DNA from: Planctellipticum variicoloris
GTDB lineage: Bacteria > Planctomycetota > Planctomycetia > Planctomycetales > Planctomycetaceae
Assembly: GCF_030622045.1 (NCBI RefSeq)
Contig: NZ_CP130886.1
Coordinates: forward strand, 2,927,557 to 2,991,556
DNA: 64,000 nt
Direction of reading: 5' to 3'
Positions 27,129 through 36,499 of this stretch are shown here, piece by piece. The notes under the pieces were generated by a model. That model saw only the letters and a list, made by a program, of their open reading frames with translations, made no database searches and was not told the origin of the DNA. Positions within the stretch are counted from its first letter, which is position 1, and each line of letters begins with the position of its first letter. The position numbers and the translations under genes were made by a program.

Positions 27129-27676
27129 GATCGGAATTCCTTTTCGTAAGACGGTCCGCTGCAGGAATTTCAGACCAGAACGAAATCACCGGCATCGATT
27201 CTGAAACAGTGCATATCAAGTCTTGTCCCCTCTCCCGCTGTCTTCAGTGGGAAAGGGCCAGGGTGAGGGTCTTCGAAGATGTCGGAGTGTCGTCCACGGA
27301 GAAAAGTCGGCGAGCCTCACAATCCTGGCCGCCGATTGAAAGCCCGAACCCGCGCGAGAGCAGGGTGAAATTGTACCGTTTGCGTCGAGCAGATGCCCCA
27401 TCCGGGACAACAGGGAACCCGCACGAATCGCCAGTCCTGACGAACAGGCGGCGAGAGCCGCACTGTGGATTGATGGTTTGGCGACGGAGGTTACGGAGGA
27501 ACTGCCCGCTCCGACTCGTCGTCCTGCACAAAGTCGTCATCTGGTCATGCTGGTCGATTTCTGCCGAATTCCAGCACCGGCATTCCCGGATCGATCCGGC
27601 TTCTCAGATCAACGTCCGGGAAGTAGCCTGTCACTGGGCTCAATTCCCCGTCATTCACTCCGCCGGAATCCCCATC
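27129..27676. other. Divergent intergenic region with a CTCTCCC/GGGAAAGGG hairpin word
   Basis: 548 bp between two divergent starts. At 27226-27270 is an inverted repeat, CCCCTCTCCCGCTG / CAGTGGGAAAGGG, followed by CCAGGGTGAGGG, a word type seen in many GC-rich genomes. The remainder shows no convincing gene; ORFs here lack ribosome sites and protein-like composition. Both promoters should lie in it. Confidence 0.55.
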
Positions 27677-28552
27677 ATGCGCTGGCAAGGTCGACGACAG
27701 AGCGACAATATCGATGACCGCCGTTCCGCTGGCCCGGCCCGTGTCGGCCTTCGCGGCGGTCTGGTGGTCGTGGTGATCGCCGCGATCGCCGTCTTCCTCG
27801 GCGCGGACCCGCGCGATGTCCTGCGGATCATGCAGAACCTGCCGGCCCCACAGCCGCAGGTCCAGGTCGACGGCGACGGCCGCAATGCCGCACCGCAGCC
27901 CGACGACGAACTGGCGGAATTTGTCTCCGTCGTCCTCGCCGACACCGAAGAAGTCTGGACCGAGCAGTTCGCCCGTGCCGGCAAAACCTACCGCAAACCC
28001 AAGCTGGTCCTGTTCCGGGACCAGGTCCGCTCGGCCTGCGGCTTCGCCAGCGCGGCCTCCGGCCCGTTTTATTGCCCGGCCGACCAGCAGGTCTACATCG
28101 ACCTGGCCTTCTACCAGGACATGAAAGACAAGCTCGGCGCGCCCGGCGACTTCGCCCAGGCCTACGTCATCGCCCACGAAGTCGGCCACCACGTGCAAAA
28201 CCTGCTCGGCGTCAGCGAAGACGTCCACGCCCGCCAGCAACGCGTCGACAAAGTCGAAGCCAACGAACTCTCCGTCCGCCTGGAGCTCCAGGCCGACTTC
28301 CTCGCCGGAGTCTGGGCCCACCACGCCGAGCAGAAGTGGCAGATCCTCGAACAGGGGGATATTGAAGAGGCCCTCAACGCCGCCACGGCGATCGGCGACG
28401 ACCGCCTCCAGCAGCAGTCCCGCGGCACTGTCGTCCCCGAGTCCTTCACGCACGGCACGTCACAACAGCGCGTTCGCTGGTTCACCCGCGGCCTGAAAAC
28501 CGGCGACATGAACGCCGGCGATACCTTCTCGGTCCGGTACTCGGATCTATAG
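27677..28552 (+). CDS. Neutral zinc metallopeptidase (YpfJ-like)
   Basis: 291 residues from MRWQGRRQSDNIDDRRS; the long in-frame extension to 27209 is noncoding sequence. This N-terminus is typical of the family: a short basic start, then a membrane helix (LRGGLVVVVIAAIAVFLGA, about residues 25-43). The soluble part has KTYRKPKLVLFRDQVRSACG, ASGPFYCPADQQVYIDLAFY, and the zinc site AYVIAHEVGHHVQNLLG (HExxH, about residue 170), then LELQADFLAGVWAHH with the probable third ligand. The fold is predicted to face the periplasm. Substrate is unknown in this family. The gene seems monocistronic. Confidence 0.93.
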   Translation: MRWQGRRQSDNIDDRRSAGPARVGLRGGLVVVVIAAIAVFLGADPRDVLRIMQNLPAPQPQVQVDGDGRNAAPQPDDELAEFVSVVLADTEEVWTEQFARAGKTYRKPKLVLFRDQVRSACGFASAASGPFYCPADQQVYIDLAFYQDMKDKLGAPGDFAQAYVIAHEVGHHVQNLLGVSEDVHARQQRVDKVEANELSVRLELQADFLAGVWAHHAEQKWQILEQGDIEEALNAATAIGDDRLQQQSRGTVVPESFTHGTSQQRVRWFTRGLKTGDMNAGDTFSVRYSDL

Positions 28553-28582
28553 AACAGCGTCACCGAATCGCCGAAATCAACT

Positions 28583-28664
28583 GGGTGGCTGGGGTCGAGT
28601 CTTCGAGCCCCCAGTTTCTCGCCAATTCACTGGGAGCGGCCCAAAGTAGCCGACCCTAGCCACC
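28583..28664. repeat. Inverted repeat, GGTGGCTGGGGTCG family
   Basis: Arms GGGTGGCTGGGGTCG (28583-28597) and CGACCCTAGCCACC (28651-28664). A related element lies at 42388-42467 in the opposite orientation, sharing GTGGCYGGGG and TCTTCG words. It occupies the gap after the metallopeptidase; nothing else was seen in 28553-28848 except the putative promoter of the next gene. Confidence 0.7.
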
Positions 28665-28848
28665 GAAAAGGATCTCGGCGGCGCTACATGATGAAGCCGA
28701 CCGCACGACTTCACTCTCTGGTCGTTTTTCCGGGAATTTTTCTCCAGTCCCGCGCGTCTTCAGTGCAGAGACCATTCGCGTCACGCGTCCCGGCCGGCTC
28801 AGGTCGCGGACCGCTCCCACTTCGCCAACGTCCATTCAAGGCGATTTC

Positions 28849-30480
28849 ATGCGCTCACCCTGCGCCTTCCTCATCGTTGCGCTGGCCCTCGCTGGCTGCG
28901 CAGAATCGTCCGTGAAACACTCCGGCGGCGAAGCAGCCAGTCTGGCGCCCGCCGCAGCCCCGACCAGCCTACCTGCCGCCAGCGCGGAGAATCTGCTCCA
29001 GACCAGCTCATTCGCCCTCGACGGCGAATCCGCCGATTTCAGTTCCGAAGTCTACGATCGAATCGACGAAGGCCGCTTTCAACTCACCTCCGCGACGCCA
29101 CTCTCAACGTTCTCCATCGACGTCGACACCGCCTCCTACGCCAACGTCCGCCGGTTCCTGCAGCAGGGCCACTGGCCGCCGCCCGGGTCGGTGCGCATCG
29201 AAGAATTGATCAACTATTTTCCGTATCACGACGCCCCGCCCGCCGGAGCCGGCCCGTTCGCGGTTCATGCAGAAGTCGCCGCCTGCCCCTGGCAGCCGCA
29301 GCATCGACTCGTCCGCTTCGCCATCAAGGGGAAAGAACTGCATCGCCACGAGCGCCCCGTCAGCAACCTGGTCTTCCTCCTCGACGTCTCCGGCTCCATG
29401 CAGGACGCCAACAAACTCCCCCTCGTGAAGCAGGCGCTGGAGCTGATGGTCCGCGAGCTGGGCGAGAACGATCGCGTCGCCATCGCCGTCTACGCCGGAA
29501 GCACCGGACTGGTCCTCCCCTCGACCACCGCCGACCGCACGACCGAAATCCTCGCCGCCCTCGACCGGCTGCAGGCCGGCGGCTCGACCAATGGCGGAGC
29601 CGGAATCCAGCTCGCCTACCAGGTCGCCACCGAGAACTTTATCCCCAAGGGCACCAACCGCGTGATTCTCTGCACCGACGGCGACTTCAACGTCGGCATC
29701 AGCGACCGCGGTCAGCTCGTGCAGCTTATCGAGCAGCAGGCCCGCTCGGGAGTCTTTCTCAGCGTCCTGGGCTTCGGCCGCGGCAATCTCAAAGACGCCA
29801 CGATGGAACAGCTCGCCGACAAAGGAAACGGCAACTACGGCTACATCGACTCGCTCCAGGAAGCCCGCAAGCTCCTCGTCGAACAGATGTCGGGCACCCT
29901 GGTCACCATCGCCAAAGACGTCAAGCTGCAGGTCGAGTTCAACCCGCAGACCGTCGCCGCCTACCGGCTCATCGGCTACGAGAACCGGACGCTCGCCACG
30001 AAGGACTTCCGCGATGACCGCAAAGACGCCGGCGACATCGGCGCTGGCCACACCGTGACGGCTCTCTACGAAGTCGTCACCGCCGGCACAGATCTCTCGG
30101 GAATCGCTGGCCTGGAAACCACCCCGGAGGCCGCATCCGAGAACGTCGATCCGGTCACCGCCTCCGACGAACTGCTGACATTGCGTCTGCGTTACAAGGA
30201 GCCGGACGGCGAAACGAGCCAGGAGATCGTCGCCGGCCTGCACGACGTCGACCGCCAGTTCGCCGCCGCCTCCGACGACTACCGCTTCGCCGCCGCCGTC
30301 GCCACCTTCGGCATGCTCCTCCGACAATCCCGCTTCGCCGGCGACGCCACGTTTGCCGACGTGCAGGAATGGGCCAGGAACGCCCTGGGCGAAGACGCCA
30401 ACGGTTACCGCGCGGAATTCCTGCGACTGGTCCGGCAAGCAGAGAATCTGCAGCCGGCACAGACCGCGATTCCGGACTGA
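28849..30480 (+). CDS. vWA domain lipoprotein (YfbK-like, with C-terminal DUF3520-type domain)
   Basis: 543 residues. Lipoprotein signal MRSPCAFLIVALALAGCAES (lipobox LAGC, Cys 17). After a Ser/Ala-rich linker comes the family segment TPLSTFSIDVDTASYANVRR and EELINYFPYHDAPP. The vWA domain then has an intact metal motif LVFLLDVSGSM (DxSxS, about residue 175), GGSTNGGAGIQLAYQVA and ILCTDGDFNVG. The C-terminal part (TVTALYEVVTAGTDLSG; LRLRYKEPDGETSQEI; YRFAAAVATFGMLLRQS) corresponds to the domain that usually follows vWA in YfbK proteins. Role: an outer- or inner-membrane-anchored protein-binding module of unknown partner. In some planctomycetes related genes accompany ECF sigma factors; none is adjacent here. 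Confidence 0.92.
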   Translation: MRSPCAFLIVALALAGCAESSVKHSGGEAASLAPAAAPTSLPAASAENLLQTSSFALDGESADFSSEVYDRIDEGRFQLTSATPLSTFSIDVDTASYANVRRFLQQGHWPPPGSVRIEELINYFPYHDAPPAGAGPFAVHAEVAACPWQPQHRLVRFAIKGKELHRHERPVSNLVFLLDVSGSMQDANKLPLVKQALELMVRELGENDRVAIAVYAGSTGLVLPSTTADRTTEILAALDRLQAGGSTNGGAGIQLAYQVATENFIPKGTNRVILCTDGDFNVGISDRGQLVQLIEQQARSGVFLSVLGFGRGNLKDATMEQLADKGNGNYGYIDSLQEARKLLVEQMSGTLVTIAKDVKLQVEFNPQTVAAYRLIGYENRTLATKDFRDDRKDAGDIGAGHTVTALYEVVTAGTDLSGIAGLETTPEAASENVDPVTASDELLTLRLRYKEPDGETSQEIVAGLHDVDRQFAAASDDYRFAAAVATFGMLLRQSRFAGDATFADVQEWARNALGEDANGYRAEFLRLVRQAENLQPAQTAIPD

Positions 30481-30513
30481 CAAACGACCCCGGCGTTCCA
30501 ATTCATCCGGCCA

Positions 30514-30532
30514 GCCCGGCTACAGGCCGGGC
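30514..30532 (+). terminator. Hairpin after the vWA lipoprotein gene
   Basis: GCCCGGC-TACAG-GCCGGGC: a perfect 7-bp stem with a 5-nt loop, 33 bp after the stop codon. No T-run follows, so full terminator function is uncertain. Confidence 0.5.
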
Positions 30533-30649
30533 AGCTTCGCCGCAAGAGGCCGCACTTGAACTCTCAGCCGCTCGTGGATCGCGGATCGCCGGAGCAACCG
30601 ACTGCACCTCATGTCCGTCTCTCGACTCCTCCGACCTTCCGCCTCTGAA

Positions 30650-30720
30650 CGTACGACGGACGTCCTCGTCCGTCGACCTCTTCACCTGCGAAAACGACGG
30701 ACGAGGACGTCCATCGTACG
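30650..30720. repeat. Near-perfect inverted repeat, copy 2 of the GACGTCCTCGTCCGTCG family
   Basis: Arms 30650-30675 and 30695-30720 match in 25 of 26 positions with a 19-bp spacer. CTCTGCG words and CGCGAGAAATCTTC follow at 30745-30785, the same order as in the copy at 8986-9160. Confidence 0.85.
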
Positions 30721-31357
30721 GGGCTGTTTCGCTCCGGTCCTCTCTGCGATCTCCTCCGGCCTCTGCGTCTCCGCGAGAAATCTTCCGCATTTTTTTAATT
30801 TCCCCGAAAACTGCTCTTGCGTGACAGACGAACCAGTGTCAGCGTGTCCCCTTGTCGGGTGCGAGGCGAGCTGGATCCACGGCGCGGACGGCCGCGCTGC
30901 TCGAGCGCACAATCCCGGCTGCGGGCCTGATCAGGGCCCAGGGGGGATTTCTCGAAAGGGAAGTCCCGGGGCGCACTTTGTGCGCGCATTCCTCGGCGTC
31001 GAGTCTTCCCGTTGCGTCCCCGCGCAAGGTCAGACCTGATCCAGTGCCAGCCGAAAGACGGGGCGGGAGCGGTTGATTCAGGACCACTCCCGCTCTGTCC
31101 TGGCCGGCCAACTTGAACCCTCCGTCAAGCGAACTCCCCGAGTCCCGCCCGGCGCCGCCGCGCGCAACAATCCGGTCACTTTGCACTTTTCATTTTGCAT
31201 TTTTCACTTTGCACTGACCTGCCCGGCTGCTCTTTCGCCCCTCCGGGGCTCAAGACTCGCACCGTAGGGTCGGGCGCGCCCGGCTGCTCGTCCTCTCCGG
31301 CGATCAGCGATCCGCGATAAGCGATCAGCCCTCTTCCTCCGGCGATTCCCTACTCGC
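30721..31357. other. Noncoding interval with repeat words, no gene recognised
   Basis: About 640 bp between the repeat and the ABC permease stop. It contains the CTCTGCG words at 30745-30785 and a run of TTTTGCACTT/TTTTCACTTTGCACT words at about 31185-31225, related to those at 970-1005 and 43590-43632. The ORFs present have low-complexity Arg/Pro/Ser translations and no ribosome sites. It may hold decayed sequence. Confidence 0.5.
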
Positions 31358-33079
31358 TCACCCAATATCCTGCGTACTCCGCCCCAGCGCCACGTCGAAC
31401 TCGCTCACCGCCGGAACCAGCATCGCAATCACCGTGAAGCCATACGCCGCGGTGATAAACAGGCAGACCCCCAGCGTCTGGCCGAGCAGAAAACTGGTCA
31501 CCGCGTAGAACGTGCAGAAGGGCAGAATCGCCGCCGCCAGGCTCAACGCAGGCGACGGATTGCGATGCGTCAGCGCCGACCACAATCCCAGGCTCCCTCC
31601 CAGAATGAACACCAGGAAGCTCGGCAACTGCAGCGCGAATGAAGCCCTCGCCTGCAGCAGCAGGACCAGCAGCACAAACACCCCGACGAACAGAAAGAAA
31701 ATCGTTCCCAGGCTGTTGGAAATCGCCTGGCGCGAATTCCCGTACGCCAGACCGAAGTGCAGGCCGAGCATCGCCGAGAACAGTGTCAGCGTCAGGAATC
31801 CAATCGTCACGTAGACGCTGTTTTCGATCGTGCAGTGCCCCTGGGCCACCAGAAATCCCAGCCAGACCAGCGGCGCTGCGATCAGTTGCCAGGTGTTGTA
31901 GAGCACGCCACCCAATTTGCCGTAAATGAACTCTTTCGCTGAGATCTCCGTCACCAGCAGCAGATCCAGCGTCGCCGCGTCTCGTTCCGTCGTCAGCGAA
32001 GTCACCGCCTGAGCATTCACCAGCAGCAGCGTCAGCAGGCCGAGGGCCACAAAGGCAAACCCGCCCTGCGTGATCATCCCCAGAATCAGCCGGCTCGGGT
32101 CTCCCCCCGCCAGCGATCCGCCGATGATCAGACCCGCCAGCACGAAGTACGCCAGCTTGATCAGCACCATCTTCCGGCCGTACGCCCGCGTGCAGATCTC
32201 CCGCCAGATCACCGGCGCATCCCAGATCTGCCGGGCTCGCCGCTCGACCCCCGTCGGATCTTCGTCAGACGCCGCCGCTTCATACACCGCCTGGTTGGGA
32301 TTCCACACCCGCAGCCGCAGCAGCGTCGCCACGTTCAGCACCGCGGCCAGCGCCAGCAGTTCCGCGAGAGAAACCGCCGCCGCAGTCGTCGATGACCACC
32401 CGGCCGGCGAATTGAACGGATCGATCACCGCAAACAGCGCTCGGTACGGATTGAGCAGTCCCAGAGCCACACCGACTGGAGTCCCGCCGAGCAGCCACGA
32501 GACCCCTTCCACGACTCCCAGAAACAGAATCAGTCCGATCAGGCAGATCGCCAGCGTCTGGAACGTCTTCTCGCGCCAGAATGCCACCAGCACGCCCCAG
32601 CTACCCGCCGCGAAACCCGCCGCCGCGGAGATCAACACCGCCCAGGTCACCTGCTGAAACGAGACGCCCCCCAGCAGATGGATGATCGACAGCGCCGGAT
32701 AAGAGATCGCCACCAGCACGGCGGGCAGCAGCAGCGCGGCGAGGAGTTTTCCAAAAACCAGTTCTCCGTCGCGGAGGTCGGTCATCAGCAGCAGAATCAG
32801 GGTCCGCCGGTCCTTCTCCTGAGCCACGTTGCCCGAGGCGAAGATCATCGAGAAAAACAGCACCAGCGTAAGCTGCACGAGACACAGCACCTGAAACACG
32901 CTGCTGCCGAAGCGAGCGATATCGCCGACGTTCCGGACATGCTGCCAGCCGAACGTGGTCTGGGCCGACGTGTAGAGCAGGATGAACAGCGCCCCGAGAT
33001 ACATGGCGCGCAGCAGGTAATGCTTGAGCGGCCGGGGCAGCGTCAACGTCTCCCGGTGAAACAACGGACCAGCCAGCAA
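31358..33079 (-). CDS. ABC-2 type transporter permease
   Basis: 573 residues with about 12 predicted helices in two halves. The N-terminal half starts LFHRETLTLPRPLKHYLLRA, followed by helices and the conserved cytoplasmic segment FASGNVAQEKDRRTLILLLM. The second half repeats this (QAVTSLTTERDAATLDLLLV, then TEISAKEFIYGKLGGVLYNT), typical of fused ABC-2 permeases that work with an ATP-binding subunit. No ATPase gene is adjacent in the window, so the partner must be encoded elsewhere. Substrate is unknown. The gene lies downstream of the Gfo/Idh gene on the same strand, separated by 190 bp that contains a palindrome. Confidence 0.88.
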   Translation of the reverse strand: MLAGPLFHRETLTLPRPLKHYLLRAMYLGALFILLYTSAQTTFGWQHVRNVGDIARFGSSVFQVLCLVQLTLVLFFSMIFASGNVAQEKDRRTLILLLMTDLRDGELVFGKLLAALLLPAVLVAISYPALSIIHLLGGVSFQQVTWAVLISAAAGFAAGSWGVLVAFWREKTFQTLAICLIGLILFLGVVEGVSWLLGGTPVGVALGLLNPYRALFAVIDPFNSPAGWSSTTAAAVSLAELLALAAVLNVATLLRLRVWNPNQAVYEAAASDEDPTGVERRARQIWDAPVIWREICTRAYGRKMVLIKLAYFVLAGLIIGGSLAGGDPSRLILGMITQGGFAFVALGLLTLLLVNAQAVTSLTTERDAATLDLLLVTEISAKEFIYGKLGGVLYNTWQLIAAPLVWLGFLVAQGHCTIENSVYVTIGFLTLTLFSAMLGLHFGLAYGNSRQAISNSLGTIFFLFVGVFVLLVLLLQARASFALQLPSFLVFILGGSLGLWSALTHRNPSPALSLAAAILPFCTFYAVTSFLLGQTLGVCLFITAAYGFTVIAMLVPAVSEFDVALGRSTQDIG

Positions 33080-33190
33080 AGCACTCTCCCGCTCACAGCC
33101 GCAGTCACGACGTCACAAAACCCGGCAGAGTATACCGTTACCGCTCAGGCCGCCGCAAAGGCTGGTGGAGGTTTCCTCCGACGGCGCAGC

Positions 33191-33260
33191 AATGTCGAAT
33201 AGAAGATCGGCCATCTGCTGGTGTGAGTCACTCATCCTTCCGATTTCTTCGTTCGACATT
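33191..33260. repeat. Inverted repeat with AATGTCGAA words between two leftward genes
   Basis: Arms AATGTCGAATAGAAGATCGG (33191-33210) and CCGATTTCTTCGTTCGACATT (33240-33260). A further CATTCGACATT follows at 33270-33281 and overlaps the stop codon of the Gfo/Idh gene. Confidence 0.7.
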
Positions 33261-33269
33261 CTGCCGTCG

Positions 33270-34358
33270 TCATTCGACATTTTTCTTCTTACCATCCTCA
33301 CGGGCGGACGCCAGGCACAGATCCATCACCTGCTGCGTTTTCACCGAAATCTCCGGCCAGAACGGATCTGGCTTACCAGACAGCACCAGCTCGGAAAACT
33401 TCCGGAACAGCCGGGTTTCCTGAGCCGTCGCATGGCTGTTGCTGTACTCCGGCACGGAGTGCTGCCGGGTGTGGTCTTCCATGTTGAAGTCGCAGCCGGC
33501 CACCTGAAACGCGGCGTTGGTCACGGAAAAGCCGACTTCGTTCCCGTAGAACGGCAGCACGAAATCCCGCACCGTGGCAAAGCCTTTCGTCCCGCTGATG
33601 TTCGCCCACTGCTGATTCTCTGTGAGGAACGAGCAGTAGAAGCTGGCGCTCACGTCGTCCGGAAAGAACAGCTCCGCCGAGAACTCCAGCGGCACGCCCC
33701 CCGCCGTCGCCTTGAGGATTCGCCCCGTCACGGACGTCGGCATCGCATAGCCCAGCGTCCACAGAATGAACCGGATATTGTACCAGCCCAGGTCGCCCAG
33801 GCAGCCGTAGGGCTCCAGCGAGTCCTGCACGCGAATGTTCGACTGATGGAAGTCCGCGTTCGCGTTGAAGCTGAACTGCGTGGCGATCCGCCGGATCTTG
33901 CCGACGCTCTGGCCGTCGTCGAGCACCGCCCGGAGCTGGTTCAGCCGCTCGCTGTGCATGAACATCACGCCGTCCATAAACTGCACGCCCTGCTGTTCGC
34001 AGGCCGCGGTCATCTCGCGAACGTCCGCCAGCGTGGTCCCCACGGGCTTTTCCGCCATCACATGCTTGCCCGCCCGGGCCGCCTTGATGACCCACTCCTT
34101 CCGGACGCCGGTCGGCAGGGGAATGTAAACCGCGTCGATGTCCTGCCGGTCGAGCAGCTCTTCGTAGCTGCCCAGCGGTTCGGGGGCTGTCTCAAATGGA
34201 ACCGACGCCTGACACTCGGCGATGAACTGGCGGCTGCGGTCGAGACTCCGGCTGGCCACGGCAACCAGCCTGCTGTTCCCCGACTGGCGCAGCGACTGCC
34301 AGTTCTTGCGGGCGATGACGGCGGCCCCCAGAATCCCCCAACGACACGTTCCAGCCAT
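33270..34358 (-). CDS. Gfo/Idh/MocA-family oxidoreductase
   Basis: 362 residues from MAGTCRWGILGAAVIARKNW at 34358; the extension to 34580 is not protein-like. N-terminal Rossmann fold (CRWGILGAAVIA), a second strand RLVAVASRSLDRSRQFI, DAVYIPLPTGVRKEWVIKAA and the catalytic-region motif GKHVMAEKPVGTT (the EKP Lys is the usual catalytic residue, about residue 97). The C-terminal alpha/beta domain has a GCLGDLGWYNIRFILWTLGY segment, close to the D-xylose/glucose-fructose oxidoreductase subgroup. It binds NAD(P) and oxidises or reduces a sugar or polyol; the exact substrate is unknown. The last residues (GKKKNVE) and the stop come from a repeat word. The next gene rightward on the opposite strand is a sodium/solute symporter, which may supply a substrate. 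Confidence 0.9.
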   Translation of the reverse strand: MAGTCRWGILGAAVIARKNWQSLRQSGNSRLVAVASRSLDRSRQFIAECQASVPFETAPEPLGSYEELLDRQDIDAVYIPLPTGVRKEWVIKAARAGKHVMAEKPVGTTLADVREMTAACEQQGVQFMDGVMFMHSERLNQLRAVLDDGQSVGKIRRIATQFSFNANADFHQSNIRVQDSLEPYGCLGDLGWYNIRFILWTLGYAMPTSVTGRILKATAGGVPLEFSAELFFPDDVSASFYCSFLTENQQWANISGTKGFATVRDFVLPFYGNEVGFSVTNAAFQVAGCDFNMEDHTRQHSVPEYSNSHATAQETRLFRKFSELVLSGKPDPFWPEISVKTQQVMDLCLASAREDGKKKNVE

Positions 34359-34610
34359 GCTCTGCCAGCTCCCCTCAGGCGCTCGCGGCGCCGGGCACTC
34401 AGGACGGTTTCTCTCAGCCAGACGACGCAACTTTAACGGCTCGAACAGCCGTCTCACAAGCTCGTTGCCACTGCCGGCCGGATGCGATTCTGTGACAACT
34501 GCGCAGTCTGCAACGGGACGCTGGTCGTACCGTGCCCGGAGTGTTAAGCTCCGGACCAAACCGGGCACTCGCCCGGCCATCCGTCAGCACGAGACTCCAC
34601 GGACCGCGGC

Positions 34611-36263
34611 ATGCAACTGACCTATCTCGACTGGTTCGTCGTGCTGCTGTACCTCATCAGCACGATCGCGATCGGCCTGTGGGTCGGCGCCTACGTCAAA
34701 ACCGGCCGGGACTTCTTCCTCGCCGGCCGCAGCCTCCCCTGGTGGGCCATCGGCTTCTCGCTGGTCGCCACCGACATCGGCGGCACCGATCTCATCGGCG
34801 TCGGCGGCGGCGCCTACCGCTACGGCATGGCCATCGGCAGCTTCGAATGGATCGGCTGCGTCCCGGCGATGATCGTGGCCGCCTTCATCTTCATCCCCCA
34901 CTTCTGGCGCTGCCAGATCACCACCATCCCCGAGTTCATGGAACGCCGCTTCAACGTCGAGCTGCGCACGGCCCTCGCCTTCTGCTGGCTGCTGTTCATG
35001 GCCTGCAATCTCGGCGTCATGCTCCTCGCCTCGGCCAAGATGATGCAGACTCTCGCCGGCTGGGATCCGGTCTATTCCATTCTGGTCACCGCGGCCCTCG
35101 TCGGCGTCTATACCTTCGCCGGCGGCCTGGCGGCGGTCGTCTACACCGACGTGCTGCAGGGCGTCGTCATGATCGGCGGCTGCGCGATGGTGGTTGTGAT
35201 CGGCATCGCCGAAGTCGGCGGCGTCGAAGCCTTCCGGCAGAAGGTTCACGAAGCCGTGCAGGCTCGCGAGAAAAACTCCGAAGCAAACGCCGCGGCCCTC
35301 GCGGAAGATCCGGAATTCACTCCCGACGCCGCTGCCGAGCTGCGCCGTCTCCCGACGCCCGATCCGGTCAACCCGGCCCCGGAATCCGACCACTGGTCGC
35401 TGGTCCTCCCTGCCGATACGAATTCTCCGTTCCCCTGGCCCGGCATCCTGTTCGGCCTGGCCTTCATCATCAGTCCGGCCTACTGGATCGGCAATCAATG
35501 CATCGTGCAGCGCGGCTTCGGCGCCCGGACGGAGTATGACGCGAGCGCGGCCTATGTCTTCGGGGCCCTCATTAAGAATCTCATTCCGCTGATCATCGTC
35601 ATCCCCGGCCTCCTGGCCCTGGCGCAGTTTCCGTTTATCAACGACACCGATCAGGCTCTGCCGAGGATCATCGGCGAGCTGCTTCCCGCAGGCCTCAGGG
35701 GCCTGTTCCTGGCCGCGTTCCTGGCGGCACTGATGTCGAGCGTCGACTCCTACGTCAACTCGGCCGCAGCGATTGTCACTAACGACTTCTACCAGCGGTT
35801 TCTTCGCCCACAGGCCGATCAGCGGCAGATCCTCTTCGTGGGCCGGTTCACGACGATCGCCCTCATCATCTGGGGCGTCTTTTTCGCGTGGATCCTGATG
35901 GAGGATACGACCAGCATTTACACGCTGTTCCAGACGATGATTAGTTTTTTCTCGGGGCCGGCGTTTGCCATGCTGCTGTGCGGCGTCCTCTCCCGTCGCA
36001 TCAACGGCGGCGGTGCGTTTGTCGGCTTCCTGGCCGGGGTCGCAATGGCCGTTTCACTGCACGTCCTGAATCAGCCGCTGGTCGCCGAGAAGCTGGCGCT
36101 GCGACCGATGTTCCAGATTCAGGAACCGTTTCTCTACTATTCGATCTGGGGGTTCCTCACGAGTCTGGCCGTTGCGTTCCTGGTCAGTCCGTTCACCCGG
36201 CCCGACTCCGCCGAACGACTCAAATACGTCCTGTCCTTCCGCCGCGGCGAGGGCCTGCCATGA
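34611..36263 (+). CDS. Sodium:solute symporter (SSS family)
   Basis: 550 residues, about 13 membrane helices, starting MQLTYLDWFVVLLYLISTIA. Family features: GRDFFLAGRSLPWWAIGFSL after the first helix, VATDIGGTDLIGVGGGAYRY, VYTFAGGLAAVVYTDVLQG (the SSS signature region), AAFLAALMSSVDSYVNSAAA with the Ser/Asp typical of the sodium site, and TIPEFMERRF between helices. A 60-residue hydrophilic insert (about residues 207-265, FRQKVHEAVQAREKNSEANA onward) lies between two helices. Transport of a sugar, sialic-acid-like or organic solute is likely. The stop overlaps the start of a 79-aa membrane protein by ATGA. Confidence 0.93.
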   Translation: MQLTYLDWFVVLLYLISTIAIGLWVGAYVKTGRDFFLAGRSLPWWAIGFSLVATDIGGTDLIGVGGGAYRYGMAIGSFEWIGCVPAMIVAAFIFIPHFWRCQITTIPEFMERRFNVELRTALAFCWLLFMACNLGVMLLASAKMMQTLAGWDPVYSILVTAALVGVYTFAGGLAAVVYTDVLQGVVMIGGCAMVVVIGIAEVGGVEAFRQKVHEAVQAREKNSEANAAALAEDPEFTPDAAAELRRLPTPDPVNPAPESDHWSLVLPADTNSPFPWPGILFGLAFIISPAYWIGNQCIVQRGFGARTEYDASAAYVFGALIKNLIPLIIVIPGLLALAQFPFINDTDQALPRIIGELLPAGLRGLFLAAFLAALMSSVDSYVNSAAAIVTNDFYQRFLRPQADQRQILFVGRFTTIALIIWGVFFAWILMEDTTSIYTLFQTMISFFSGPAFAMLLCGVLSRRINGGGAFVGFLAGVAMAVSLHVLNQPLVAEKLALRPMFQIQEPFLYYSIWGFLTSLAVAFLVSPFTRPDSAERLKYVLSFRRGEGLP

Positions 36264-36499
36264 ATACCACGCTCCTCCACTGGGTCGGCGACCAGATCCG
36301 CAATCTCTGCCTGCAGGTTCCGATGGGCGCGGTCCGGGGCGCTTTCATCGCCGTCCCCATTCTGATGATGATCTGGGTCATCTTCCTGCCCAACAGCCGG
36401 ACAACCCCCGCCGATCGCCCCCACTCGCTGCACGAAAACCTCAAACTCTGGGCCTGGCTGGCCCTGATGTTCCAAGTCCTCGTCTACTCAATCTTCTAG
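36260..36499 (+). CDS. Small two-helix membrane protein coupled to the symporter (79 aa)
   Basis: MNTTLLHWVGDQIRNLCLQV at 36260, with the ATG overlapping the symporter TGA (ATGA). Two hydrophobic segments (GAFIAVPILMMIWVIFLP and LKLWAWLALMFQVLVYSIF) joined by a short polar loop rich in Arg/Pro/His. No family was recognised. The translational coupling suggests an accessory subunit or a stabiliser of the symporter, as is known for small proteins beside other transporters. Confidence 0.75.
   Translation: MNTTLLHWVGDQIRNLCLQVPMGAVRGAFIAVPILMMIWVIFLPNSRTTPADRPHSLHENLKLWAWLALMFQVLVYSIF

Noticed and set aside
27209-27676. N-terminal 156 residues of the ORF containing the zinc metallopeptidase
   Set aside because: Low-complexity translation of intergenic sequence and a repeat word; the family start MRWQGRRQSDNI is at 27677.
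30481-31357. Small genes such as 30611-31039
   Set aside because: Translations are repeat-derived or Arg/Ser/Pro low complexity and lack ribosome sites.
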